From: an uncultured Eubacteriales bacterium
GTDB lineage: Bacteria; Bacillota_I; Bacilli_A; RF39; UBA660
Length of the DNA stretch: 21,758 bases
Assembly (NCBI GenBank): GCA_905211265.1
Contig: CAJMAC010000019.1
Coordinates: forward strand, 1-21,758
Direction of reading: 5' to 3'
The translations under genes and the position numbers were made by a program. Below the pieces are notes generated by a model. It saw nothing but the letters and a program-made list of their open reading frames with translations. It searched no databases and was not told where the DNA came from. The first letter of the stretch is position 1; every line of letters starts with the position of its first letter. Positions 14,141 through 21,758 of this stretch are shown piece after piece.

Positions 14141-15550
14141 ATGGATTATAATAAAGCTTGTATAATACTTGGAGTAACCGAATCAGATACAGTTGAAACA
14201 ATAAGAAAAAAATATTTAAAACTAATTGCAAAATATCATCCAGATATAAATCAAAGTAGTGATGCCACTAAAAAAGCCCAAGAAATAAATCAAGCATATG
14301 ATTATTTAAAAGAACATTATGAAAATAGAAGTACTGAAACTGAATCTAAAACTTATAGTAGTACCTCTTATTATCAATCATCATATCAAACATATGCACA
14401 AAATTCTAATTATCAGCAACAACAATATAGTGGATATGATAGTGAATATAGCAAATATTATGAGGAGTTTAAGAAATATTATGATAGGTATTGGGGACAT
14501 AAACAATGCGATGGAACATATAATGGATTCTGCTTGCAATATCAAGATAATGAAATAGTTAAAGAATATATGATGGTATTCAATGTAGATTTGGAAAAAG
14601 TATATTTAATTTATACAAAAGTAAAGACTGATGAGGAATTTATTGAATGCTTAAAGAATGAAATAGAAATAGATAAGTATTGCAAAATTTTAAAGAAAAA
14701 AAGAGATAGTTTGATGAGAGATTATATCGTAGAAGGACTTATTAAAAATATATTATTTCTTGATTATTTAAAAGAAAGAGTAGAAGAACTACAATATCTA
14801 AATATATTAGGTAAACGTAGAAAAAAATTGTATTCTGATTATATTTCGTGGTATGGTTATGTTTCTGAAATAACATTTTATGAATATATAAAAGGTTTAG
14901 TTATTATAGAAACTAAATGTAAAATATTAAAAAAATCAGAGAAAAAATTAGGATTAGATTATACATTGAGAGACATAGAAGAACAAAAATATACATTCTC
15001 TGAATATTTAGATATGAGAATTGAAGAAGAAAAATATTGTCAAATATTAAATGAATCAAGAAATAATTTAAAATATGAATATCGTACTTCGGGTAATTAT
15101 AATATAACATTTATAGAATTTTTAAAACAAAAAGTAGAAAGAGCAAATAAAACTGATGAAGAAAATGTTGATAAAAAAATAATAGATAACATAGATAAAA
15201 TATTAAAAACTAATTCAATTAATTCGGTATCTAATCAAAAACTTTACGAAATACTTTTTGTAGTATTTAAATATAGATTAGAAGAATTATTTGAAATATT
15301 ACAAGACTTAAACAATAAAGAAAAATTAATATTAGTTAGTCTTAGAATTTATAAAGAAACACATGATAGCGAATGCATTAGATATGCTAATATATTAGGT
15401 AGAGATATCGAAGAATTAGTTAAGGAATTTATCTCTATTAAACCAAGTCTTAGCTTTAAAGAATATTTAATATTTAAAATAGTTAATGAAAAAAGAGATT
15501 ATAATTTTGAAGAAGAATTAAAAAGTAAAGCAAAAACAAAAAGAAGATAA
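14141..15550 (+). CDS. J-domain protein with ~39-residue helical repeats, copy 2
   Basis: A 469-residue paralogue of the preceding gene. The J domain (1-60, HPD at 33-35) differs at only four positions in the first 68 residues: 2, 15, 18 and 20. The linker (about 61-130) is longer and Tyr/Gln-rich, including KYYEEFKKYYDRYWGHKQCDGTYNGF. Repeats start near residues 143, 180, 219, 259 and 299, so there are five against six in copy 1. The missing unit corresponds to copy 1 residues 242-279; the repeat at 219-258 appears to join the front of one unit to the back of the next. The conserved C-terminal region and the degenerate last unit (415-450) are kept. It has a GAGGTGA site and its own promoter and terminator. 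Function is unknown; a DnaK co-chaperone is the reasonable inference. Confidence 0.85.
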   Translation: MDYNKACIILGVTESDTVETIRKKYLKLIAKYHPDINQSSDATKKAQEINQAYDYLKEHYENRSTETESKTYSSTSYYQSSYQTYAQNSNYQQQQYSGYDSEYSKYYEEFKKYYDRYWGHKQCDGTYNGFCLQYQDNEIVKEYMMVFNVDLEKVYLIYTKVKTDEEFIECLKNEIEIDKYCKILKKKRDSLMRDYIVEGLIKNILFLDYLKERVEELQYLNILGKRRKKLYSDYISWYGYVSEITFYEYIKGLVIIETKCKILKKSEKKLGLDYTLRDIEEQKYTFSEYLDMRIEEEKYCQILNESRNNLKYEYRTSGNYNITFIEFLKQKVERANKTDEENVDKKIIDNIDKILKTNSINSVSNQKLYEILFVVFKYRLEELFEILQDLNNKEKLILVSLRIYKETHDSECIRYANILGRDIEELVKEFISIKPSLSFKEYLIFKIVNEKRDYNFEEELKSKAKTKRR

Positions 15551-15553
15551 ATT

Positions 15554-15585
15554 AGTTTTGAGATTACAAGCTCAAAACTTTTTTT
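15554..15585 (+). terminator. Intrinsic terminator after J-domain gene 2
   Basis: AGTTTTGAG (15554-15562) with CTCAAAACT (15571-15579), loop ATTACAAG, then a T-run to 15585. Nearly the same stem sequence as the terminator of copy 1. Confidence 0.87.
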
Positions 15586-15627
15586 AATACCTTAGGTATT
15601 AAAAAACCTTGGAATAACAATTGTTAT
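15586..15627. promoter_or_regulatory. Two palindromes upstream of the rnfC promoter
   Basis: AATACCTTAGGTATT (15586-15600) has 6-base arms around TTA, and ATAACAATTGTTAT (15614-15627) is a perfect 14-base palindrome. They lie 25-65 bases upstream of the rnfC -35 box, where an operator or activator site could sit. The protein that would bind is unknown. Confidence 0.4.
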
Positions 15628-15652
15628 GAAAAGGAACAAAGATAAAAAGATA

Positions 15653-15681
15653 TTGCAAAATAACTAATTATATATTATAAT
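15653..15681 (+). promoter_or_regulatory. Promoter of the rnfC operon
   Basis: TTGCAA (15653-15658), 17-base spacer, TATAAT (15676-15681). The gene begins 41 bases after the -10. Confidence 0.7.
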
Positions 15682-15721
15682 ATATTTATAAAATAAGAGG
15701 GTATTAGAAAGGAAAGAGAAT

Positions 15722-16984
15722 ATGAGAGGAGTTACAATAAAAATGGATGACAAGATAAAAGTAAAGAAAGAAATGCTTGAATTTATTAAACCACAAAAGA
15801 TATATATTCCATTAGAAAATAAATCTGGTATTAAATATAAAAAATTAGTTAATGTTGGAGATTATGTATTTAAAGGTCAAGTTGTAGCAATGAATGAATC
15901 TATTGATTTTCCTATTCATTCTTCAGTAAGTGGTTATGTTGTAGAAAATGAATCTAATGAATTAAATACAGGTAAAAAAGTAGAATGTATTGCTATTGAA
16001 AATGATTTTAAAGAAAAATATCAAGAAAAGTTAGGTAGTATAAAAGAAATATCTAATTATTCTAAAGAAGAATTTATTGAATTATTAAAAACTTCTGAAA
16101 TTACAGGACTTGGAGGTAGTGATTTTCCTACTTTTTTAAAGTATAATACTGATAGTAAAATAAACTATTTATTAGTTAATGGAGTAGAATGTGAACCTTA
16201 TATATCATGCGATAAAGTAGTTATGTCTAAATATATGGAAAAAATATTGGAAGCAGTAGATGCTATTTTAGAAATAATGAAAATAAAAAAAGCATATATC
16301 GTAGTTAAATCATCCAATATAGAAAGTCAAAAAGTTATTAATAAATATATTAATACATACCCTAATATAAAACTTGCTTTAATGCCTGATATGTATCCCG
16401 CTGGTTGGGAAAGAAATATTGTCGAAGTAGTACTTCATAAAAAATATGATAAATATCCAGTCGAAGTAGGAGCTATTGTAAGTAATGTTTCTACTATATA
16501 TGCTATATATGAAATGTTAAAATATAATACACCACTAACTGAAAGAATTATTACTATAACAGGTACAGGTATTAGAAAACCCTCTAATATAAAAGTTAAA
16601 ATTGGTACAAAACTAAGTGAAATAATAGAAAATATTGAAGGATATAAAGATATTAAAAAGCCAATATTTATCGCTGGAGGACCAATGATGGGAAGTAGTT
16701 TACCTAATGATAATTTAATAGTTACCAAAGATTTAAACTGTGTATTAGTAATTGACGATATTGAATTAACTAATTATCCTTGTATCAAATGTGGTAAATG
16801 TACTAATGTATGTCCTGTTCATTTACTTCCTGTTATGATTATGAATAATATAGGTAATGAAAAAAAATTAAAAGAATTAATGCCACAAAAATGTATTGAA
16901 TGTGGACTTTGTTCATATATTTGTCCTTCAAAAATAGAAGTAAGAGAATATGTAAGAATAGCTAAAGGAAGGGTGAATAAGTAA
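15722..16984 (+). CDS. rnfC: RnfC-like electron transport subunit
   Basis: RnfC is the peripheral subunit of the Rnf (ion-pumping ferredoxin:NAD+) complex that handles NADH, FMN and iron-sulfur clusters. The 420 residues show the N-terminal barrel-like region (IYIPLENKSG, VNVGDYVFKGQVVA), the NuoF-like flavin/NADH segment GLGGSDFPTFLKYN (129-142), an SLBB-like region around 280-310 and two 4Fe-4S motifs: C354-x2-C357-x2-C360-x3-C364P and C391-x2-C394-x2-C397-x3-C401P. It is near normal size. The ATG at 15722 has AGGA eight bases upstream; the in-frame ATG at 15743 is an alternative start after AGAGGAG. It overlaps the next gene by one base (TAATG), so the two are translationally coupled. Confidence 0.92.
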   Translation: MRGVTIKMDDKIKVKKEMLEFIKPQKIYIPLENKSGIKYKKLVNVGDYVFKGQVVAMNESIDFPIHSSVSGYVVENESNELNTGKKVECIAIENDFKEKYQEKLGSIKEISNYSKEEFIELLKTSEITGLGGSDFPTFLKYNTDSKINYLLVNGVECEPYISCDKVVMSKYMEKILEAVDAILEIMKIKKAYIVVKSSNIESQKVINKYINTYPNIKLALMPDMYPAGWERNIVEVVLHKKYDKYPVEVGAIVSNVSTIYAIYEMLKYNTPLTERIITITGTGIRKPSNIKVKIGTKLSEIIENIEGYKDIKKPIFIAGGPMMGSSLPNDNLIVTKDLNCVLVIDDIELTNYPCIKCGKCTNVCPVHLLPVMIMNNIGNEKKLKELMPQKCIECGLCSYICPSKIEVREYVRIAKGRVNK

Positions 16985-18417
16985 TGAAAGAATTTAAAGT
17001 AAAACAAGGTAACTTTATTAAAAGTAATGATGATACAAAAAAAATAATGTATAGATTAATACTTGCTTTAGTTCCAATTATATTATTTGCTTTCTATAAA
17101 AATGGTATTCTTCCTTTAATTAGAAATACTGGTAGTCCATTTGATTTAATTAATTTAGTTTTAATTATTTTAACTCCAATAGTAGTATCTTTATTTACAG
17201 AATATATTTACTATATAATAAAAAAAGATAAGAAAACATTTACTTATTTAATCGAAGAATCATTTGCTATAATACCAGGATTATTTATAGGACTAATAAT
17301 TCCTATACATACTCCATTATGGTTAGTAGCACTTGCAGCATTAATTGGATCTCTATCTAAAATGGTATTCGGTGGACTAGGTAAAAATCCATTAAATCCT
17401 GCCTTATTTGGTTCCTTATTTATAATTGTCTTTGCATCTTCTTATATAGGTAAATTTGGCGGATACATGAATAGTTATGAATTAGATGCATTAAGCACTG
17501 CCACTCCATTATCACACTTTTCAGCTTTAGCACATGTAGGAACATATAAAGAAATTATAGGACCTTATGGAAGTTTGCTTACATTCTTCTTTGGCAACAT
17601 ACCTGGTGCTATCGGAGAAACTAGTTCTCTACTTTGTATTGTAGCATTTATTTACCTAACTATTACTAAAACAATAAAATGGAGATTACCAGTATATTAT
17701 GTATTGACAGTATTTATAATGACATTAGTAATTGGACTAACTAATAATATGGGATTATGGTATCCATTATTTAATATATTATCCGGAGGACTATTATTTG
17801 GAGCAGTATTTATGACTACTGATCCTGTAACTTCCCCAGTTAGTAATCAAGGTCAAATCTTGGGAGGTATAATCTTAGGTATACTTACTGTATATATTAG
17901 ATATTTAACTCCATATCCTGAAGGTGTATTAATATCAATATTAATATTTAATATTTTAACTTTAATAATAAATAGATTAAGTATTAAATTTAACTTTAAT
18001 AAATTATATAAAATAATAAGTTTAATAATAGTAATAATTATTGGCATAATATTAACAATAATAATAAGTAATAGATTAGATAATAGTATTACTACTAGTG
18101 AAGTTGATCCAAATTTTACAGTAACAAATAAAGAAGTAATCGAGGGAAATAATATATATTATGTAACTAGTCGTGGATTTAATGGTAAGAAATCTATTAA
18201 ATCAAAGATAACTATGAATAACAATAATATAATTAATATAGAAATATTATCTACTAGTGAAAGTTATTATAAAATGGTTGAAGACGCTAATTATATAGAT
18301 AAATTAATTACTAATCAAAATTCACTAGATAGTCTAGATACTGTAAGTGGTGCAACATATACATCATCTTACTTAAAAGAATTAGTAGAAAAAATTAAAA
18401 TTTATGATAAGAAATAA
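16984..18417 (+). CDS. RnfD-RnfG fusion, membrane subunit with FMN-binding domain
   Basis: A 477-residue membrane protein. Residues 1-330 are RnfD-like with about nine membrane helices. The motif STATPLSHF (171-179) is the site where RnfD carries covalent FMN (likely T174), and FMTTDPVTSPVSNQGQILGG (276-295) is also typical. A further helix (341-362) leads to an extracytoplasmic C-terminal part (about 370-477) that ends in the RnfG/NqrC-type FMN-binding signature VSGATYTS, with likely flavin-bearing T458. RnfD and RnfG are normally separate proteins. Covalent flavin attachment requires an ApbE transferase, not in this window. RnfA, RnfB and RnfE, needed for the canonical complex, are not adjacent. 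Either they lie elsewhere or this is a reduced NADH-to-extracytoplasmic-flavin module; I cannot tell which. Confidence 0.88.
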   Translation: MKEFKVKQGNFIKSNDDTKKIMYRLILALVPIILFAFYKNGILPLIRNTGSPFDLINLVLIILTPIVVSLFTEYIYYIIKKDKKTFTYLIEESFAIIPGLFIGLIIPIHTPLWLVALAALIGSLSKMVFGGLGKNPLNPALFGSLFIIVFASSYIGKFGGYMNSYELDALSTATPLSHFSALAHVGTYKEIIGPYGSLLTFFFGNIPGAIGETSSLLCIVAFIYLTITKTIKWRLPVYYVLTVFIMTLVIGLTNNMGLWYPLFNILSGGLLFGAVFMTTDPVTSPVSNQGQILGGIILGILTVYIRYLTPYPEGVLISILIFNILTLIINRLSIKFNFNKLYKIISLIIVIIIGIILTIIISNRLDNSITTSEVDPNFTVTNKEVIEGNNIYYVTSRGFNGKKSIKSKITMNNNNIINIEILSTSESYYKMVEDANYIDKLITNQNSLDSLDTVSGATYTSSYLKELVEKIKIYDKK

Positions 18418-18429
18418 GGAGTGAAAGAT

Positions 18430-19413
18430 ATGTATTGTGAAAAATGTAATAAATATTATTCAAAAAATGATAAATATTGTAATATTTGTGGTAATGAATT
18501 AATAGAAAAAGAAAAAGGAAAGAAAAAGAAAACTAAAAAGAATACTACTTTAATCATTATTTTAATTATTCTAGGAGTATCATTAATTATAGGTTCTACT
18601 GTATTTGCTTTTACATCAATTTTTAAATATGTAGATAAATTAAGTGTCTTAGATTATGTAGAACTAGGGGATGATAAAATACCTACAATGCATTTAGTTA
18701 ATAATAGTATTACTTCAGATTGGTATTCTAAGAATGTAGAAAACGATTATATGAAAGTAGAAATAGAATATAATAAAAATTTATATGATTATAATATTAT
18801 TGATGAATATATAAGTTTTATGGAAGATAGTGGTTTTACTTATGTAGAAAAAAGTAGCACTAATTGGTATTTAGTTAGTGAATCAGTTGATGATAATAAA
18901 GTATTATTAGTTAATATTTATGAAAATACTGATACTGATGGTAATCTTTACTTTACTGTTACTTATGAGAAAAAGTTTGATATATTTGATAAATACGTAG
19001 AAAAAGTTAACTATATGCAAGTAGGTAAAGAAAAATATGGTTATATTTCTATTCCTGATAATTGGAATTTATATTCAGAAGATAAAAGAATAGTATATTA
19101 TAATGGTAATAACACACTAGTACTTGATTATCGTGATTTAAATGAAGAAGAAAATGTTACAATAGAATCAATCTATAGTAGTATGTATCAAGACTTATAT
19201 AGTGAAAATGACGAAGAATTAAAAAGTATTAAAGTAAAAGTTAATGATTATGATGCTTATCAAATATCAGGATACTCAGATGAAGCATATTATGTAATTT
19301 GGTTATTCGAAGATGAGAATAAAATAGTTCATTATGTTGAATTTGATTCTGATAGAAAAAATAATGATATATTTAAATTAATTGAAACATTTAAATTAGA
19401 AAAAAATAAATAG
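18430..19413 (+). CDS. Zinc-ribbon membrane-anchored protein of unknown function
   Basis: About 327 residues. An N-terminal zinc ribbon (C3-x2-C6, C17-x2-C20) is followed by a lysine-rich stretch, one membrane helix (about 40-61) and a large extracytoplasmic region with two similar-looking beta-rich parts, the second near MQVGKEKYGYISIPDNWNLYSEDKRIVYYNGNNTLVLDY. The ribbon is therefore cytoplasmic and the rest outside. I do not recognise the outer domain; it resembles the loosely defined PsbP/lipoprotein-like folds of clostridial membrane proteins. Starting at the GTG at 18421 would overlap its ribosome binding site; AAGGAG (18416-18421) is eight bases before the ATG at 18430, so that start is preferred. 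It is 13 bases downstream of rnfDG, so it may belong to that operon. Confidence 0.75.
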   Translation: MYCEKCNKYYSKNDKYCNICGNELIEKEKGKKKKTKKNTTLIIILIILGVSLIIGSTVFAFTSIFKYVDKLSVLDYVELGDDKIPTMHLVNNSITSDWYSKNVENDYMKVEIEYNKNLYDYNIIDEYISFMEDSGFTYVEKSSTNWYLVSESVDDNKVLLVNIYENTDTDGNLYFTVTYEKKFDIFDKYVEKVNYMQVGKEKYGYISIPDNWNLYSEDKRIVYYNGNNTLVLDYRDLNEEENVTIESIYSSMYQDLYSENDEELKSIKVKVNDYDAYQISGYSDEAYYVIWLFEDENKIVHYVEFDSDRKNNDIFKLIETFKLEKNK

Positions 19414-19432
19414 ATAGTATAAAAGTACTATC
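19413..19432 (+). terminator. Hairpin after the zinc-ribbon gene (weak terminator)
   Basis: GATAGTA (19413-19419) pairs with TACTATC (19426-19432) around TAAAAG. No T-run follows, so it may be only an RNA stabiliser or attenuator within the transcript leading to the pilin gene. Confidence 0.4.
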
Positions 19433-19451
19433 TCATTTAAGTGAGGTAAGT

Positions 19452-21071
19452 ATGAATGAAGATAAAAAAATAAATAAAGGATTTACTTTAATCGAATTAC
19501 TAATAACTATTGTAATAATAGGATTAGTATTTACAATTGGTTATATTGCAGTATTAAGTATAATTAATTCTTCCAAAGAAACAAAAAAAGAAATAAATAA
19601 AAAATTTATTCTCAATGCTAGTGAACAATATGCTATGGAATTCAAAGATAAAAATAGTTTTGCAAAATATACTAATGATGTCGGAGAAACTAGTTTCTGC
19701 ATATCACTAGGAACATTATTAAAATATGGAATATATAATGATAATGAAGTACTTAAAGAATATTTGCCAAATTATGTTGTATATGTATCAGGAAAATATG
19801 AAGTATACAATTATGAATTAATTGATTTAGATAGTGCAAATAATAAATGTGAGGGAGTTAAATTTATTTCTGAAATAAAAGAAGGCAGTGAACCCAATAA
19901 AATTATTAGTGTTAGTGAAAAAGATATTAATAATGAAGACTTCGGATTAATTGACATAACATATGACTTTGATATAATTGATACAGGTAAGAGTAATAAA
20001 AAATATGTTTTAAGTATGGATTTAAAAAAACATATTAATACAAAAATAGAAAATATTACATTACCAGTATATGTTGCATTAGTGTTGGATAAATCTGGTA
20101 GTATGGCTGGAAATAAATATTTAAAATCAAAAGAGGCCTCAATAAATTTATCAAATCAATTAATTAATAAATTCAAAGATAATGCTTATATTGGATTAGT
20201 GCAATTTGATTATATACCTATAATTAAAAGAAATTTTGAAAGTAAGAGTTTAGTTGACGATGATTTTGAAATATCAATATATACCACTAACGTATCTGGA
20301 GGATTAGATTTAGCCATAAAATTATTTAACGAATTAAAAAATAAACCAAGTATTAATTATGACGAGGCGTTAAAGTATACAATTTTATTATATGATGGAA
20401 TACCAAATGTAACTATGACGCTTGGAGGAATTGATAATTCTGATTCAACATATTATGATAAGTTATTTAGTAATTCAAGTAATTCACACAAAAATTGTGA
20501 TAGTGCATCTTGTTTAACTTATGTTAGAAATTCTAGTAACTATCTACAAAATACTATGGGTTCAAAACTAATAACAATAGGATTTGAATTTTCAGGAGGA
20601 GATGACTTAAAAAAAATATCATCAGCAGATTCTACATTATGTAGTGATTCTAATCTTAATGGATATTGCTATTACGAATCTACTTCAAGTGATATTAATA
20701 CTTTATTTGATAAAATTCAAAATAATATTTCCGAAGAAGTTAATAAAACGAAAGCCTCAAAAGCTAAAATAAAAATTAAATTAAATAGTAATATTACAAC
20801 TGAAATAAATGATGAAAACAAAAATATAATAGAATATGAAATAGAGTTTGGCCAAGAAGAAAGTCAAGAAAATTATAAATATAATTTAATTATTAATGAT
20901 GGTATCTTCGAAGGTTGTACAAGCAAAGACAGTTGTAATAAAGAAGTAAAACTATTTGATAACATAATAATTGAAACTTATAATAAAGATGGTAGTTTAT
21001 TAAATACAACAACTTTTGATGATTCACCAAGATTTATAATTAATAATAGTAAATATAGTACATTACAATAA
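19452..21071 (+). CDS. Type IV pilin-like protein with von Willebrand A domain
   Basis: A 539-residue protein. The N-terminus is a class III prepilin signal, NKGFTLIELLITIVIIGLVFTIGYIAV: a short basic leader cut after G10, F11 as mature residue 1, and E15 as the conserved Glu-5. After the pilin helix comes a pilin-type region with two cysteines (C83, C133) to about residue 190. Residues 203-430 are a VWA domain: MIDAS D213-x-S215-x-S217 (LVLDKSGSMAG), TTNVSGGLDLA (278-288) and LLYDG (312-316), followed by two cysteine pairs (NCDSASC, CSDSNLNGYC). The end (about 440-539) is beta-rich. A minor pilin exposing a VWA adhesin domain is known in Streptococcus sanguinis type IV pili (PilB), so a tip adhesin or pseudopilin is likely. 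No pilus assembly genes are in the window. RBS GAGG; terminator follows. Confidence 0.9.
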   Translation: MNEDKKINKGFTLIELLITIVIIGLVFTIGYIAVLSIINSSKETKKEINKKFILNASEQYAMEFKDKNSFAKYTNDVGETSFCISLGTLLKYGIYNDNEVLKEYLPNYVVYVSGKYEVYNYELIDLDSANNKCEGVKFISEIKEGSEPNKIISVSEKDINNEDFGLIDITYDFDIIDTGKSNKKYVLSMDLKKHINTKIENITLPVYVALVLDKSGSMAGNKYLKSKEASINLSNQLINKFKDNAYIGLVQFDYIPIIKRNFESKSLVDDDFEISIYTTNVSGGLDLAIKLFNELKNKPSINYDEALKYTILLYDGIPNVTMTLGGIDNSDSTYYDKLFSNSSNSHKNCDSASCLTYVRNSSNYLQNTMGSKLITIGFEFSGGDDLKKISSADSTLCSDSNLNGYCYYESTSSDINTLFDKIQNNISEEVNKTKASKAKIKIKLNSNITTEINDENKNIIEYEIEFGQEESQENYKYNLIINDGIFEGCTSKDSCNKEVKLFDNIIIETYNKDGSLLNTTTFDDSPRFIINNSKYSTLQ

Positions 21072-21092
21072 TATAAATATTAAAAATAGAAG

Positions 21093-21142
21093 TAGATTAT
21101 ATAAAATATTTAGTTTTTATACCAAAATATAATCTATTTTTT
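21093..21142 (+). terminator. Intrinsic terminator after the VWA pilin gene
   Basis: TAGATTATAT (21093-21102) pairs perfectly with ATATAATCTA (21127-21136) around a 24-base loop, followed by six T's (21137-21142). Confidence 0.75.
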
Positions 21143-21450
21143 ATTTATATACTATTTAAAATAATAACACTTTAATTATAAATATGAAACCATTAATTTA
21201 AAGATTAAAATCAAAAAAATTGTAATTATAAATTTAAATTTGAATATAATATTATGTATTTGGAAAAAATAATAATTAAAAAAATAAAAAGATGTAAATA
21301 CAAAAAGAATATGTTTAAAAGTTAATAATGATTTAGCAAGTGCAAAGATGTAAATTTAAGAATAAGTAAAAGTTACTTAAAAATAAACAATAAAGTAATA
21401 AAAGTAATGAAAAATACAAAAAGCGACAAAAAAGTAAAAAAAATCAAAAA
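21143..21450. other. Gene-free A-rich region upstream of the rRNA promoters
   Basis: About 310 bases with no open frame of interest, no tRNA-like fold and no clear promoter. The only pattern is the short phrase AAAGATGTAAAT, present near 21289-21300 and 21344-21355. I see nothing else in it. A-rich DNA upstream of rRNA promoters can act as an UP-type element near the -35 region, but only the last bases could do so. Confidence 0.5.
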
Positions 21451-21456
21451 AATGTA

Positions 21457-21485
21457 TTGACAATTAAAGATAAAAAGAGTATTAT
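21457..21485 (+). promoter_or_regulatory. rRNA promoter P1
   Basis: TTGACA (21457-21462), 17-base spacer, TATTAT (21480-21485). The expected start near 21492 is followed directly by the hairpin TTCTT/AAGAA (21495-21499 with 21506-21510). Confidence 0.8.
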
Positions 21486-21560
21486 TAATTTACGTTCTTG
21501 AGAAAAAGAAGAAATCAGAAAGAGCGAAAGAAAAAAAGTTAGAAAATATAAAAAAATCTA

Positions 21561-21589
21561 TTGACAATAAAGTCAAAAGATGTTATATT
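21561..21589 (+). promoter_or_regulatory. rRNA promoter P2
   Basis: TTGACA (21561-21566), 17-base spacer, TATATT (21584-21589). The expected start near 21596 is followed by the hairpin GTTCC/GGAAC (21599-21603 with 21609-21613). Surrounding sequence repeats that of P1. Confidence 0.85.
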
Positions 21590-21627
21590 AATTAACGTGT
21601 TCCGAAAAGGAACGAAGAAAAAATAAA

Positions 21628-21645
21628 GTTCTTTGAAAACTGAGC
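21628..21645 (+). promoter_or_regulatory. boxA-like antitermination element in the 16S leader
   Basis: GTTCTTTGAAAACTGAGC sits between P2 and the 16S gene and matches the boxA-type Nus-factor site of Firmicutes rRNA leaders (core TTCTTTGAAAAC). Confidence 0.65.
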
Positions 21646-21705
21646 AAAACGTCAATTTGAGTAGCAGGAAAAAATAAAACGAACGAACGAAAATAAGATT
21701 TAATT

Positions 21706-21758
<53 letters not shown>

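Noticed and set aside
18421..18429. GTG start for the zinc-ribbon protein
   Set aside because: It overlaps the ribosome binding site; AAGGAG is eight bases before the ATG at 18430.

Overview
The window comes from a very AT-rich Gram-positive-type bacterium of the Bacilli/Erysipelotrichia/Mollicutes-related group. The evidence is the gene set (rnhC, cvpA, yqzL between era and recO), the strong GGAGG-type ribosome binding sites, the sigma-A-like TTGACA/TATAAT promoters and the first bases of a 16S rRNA at the right edge. Tryptophan is TGG in S2 and EF-Ts, and tnpB ends in TGA, so the standard bacterial code fits; Mycoplasma-type recoding does not.

Layout. 1-300: truncated Fic/Doc-type fragment and a terminator shared by converging genes. 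293-2316: rnhC (minus strand) diverging from cvpA-trxA. 2385-4610: MFS-like membrane protein, then a LemA-like protein and a YgjP-type metalloprotease. 4640-6070: a solitary IS200/IS605-type tnpB with a structured 3' region that probably encodes its omega RNA. 6160-8160: rpsB-tsf with a 5' leader that can adopt mutually exclusive folds. 8170-12400: a long probable operon of HTH regulator, VanZ-like protein, ybeY, dgkA, cdd, era, yqzL and recO. 12400-15590: two adjacent, separately promoted and separately terminated paralogous genes for J-domain proteins with an unrecognised ~39-residue repeat. 15600-18417: an Rnf-like pair, rnfC and a fused rnfD-rnfG. 18430-21071: a zinc-ribbon membrane protein and a large type IV pilin-like protein carrying a von Willebrand A domain. 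21072-21758: terminator, two tandem rRNA promoters, boxA-like leader and the 5' end of 16S rRNA.

How the genes relate. The middle of the window is housekeeping: translation (rpsB, tsf), ribosome maturation (ybeY, era), lipid recycling (dgkA), nucleoside salvage (cdd) and recombination repair (recO). The flanks are accessory. The best candidate for something undescribed is the J-domain/repeat pair: tandem paralogues with different repeat numbers, a J-domain segment nearly identical between copies against diverged repeats, and matching promoter and terminator cassettes around each. Next are the two-gene Rnf-like module with a D-G fusion, the VWA pilin, the rpsB leader, and a long-range hairpin that would cover the yqzL ribosome binding site. 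All functions are assigned by reading motifs; no searches were run.
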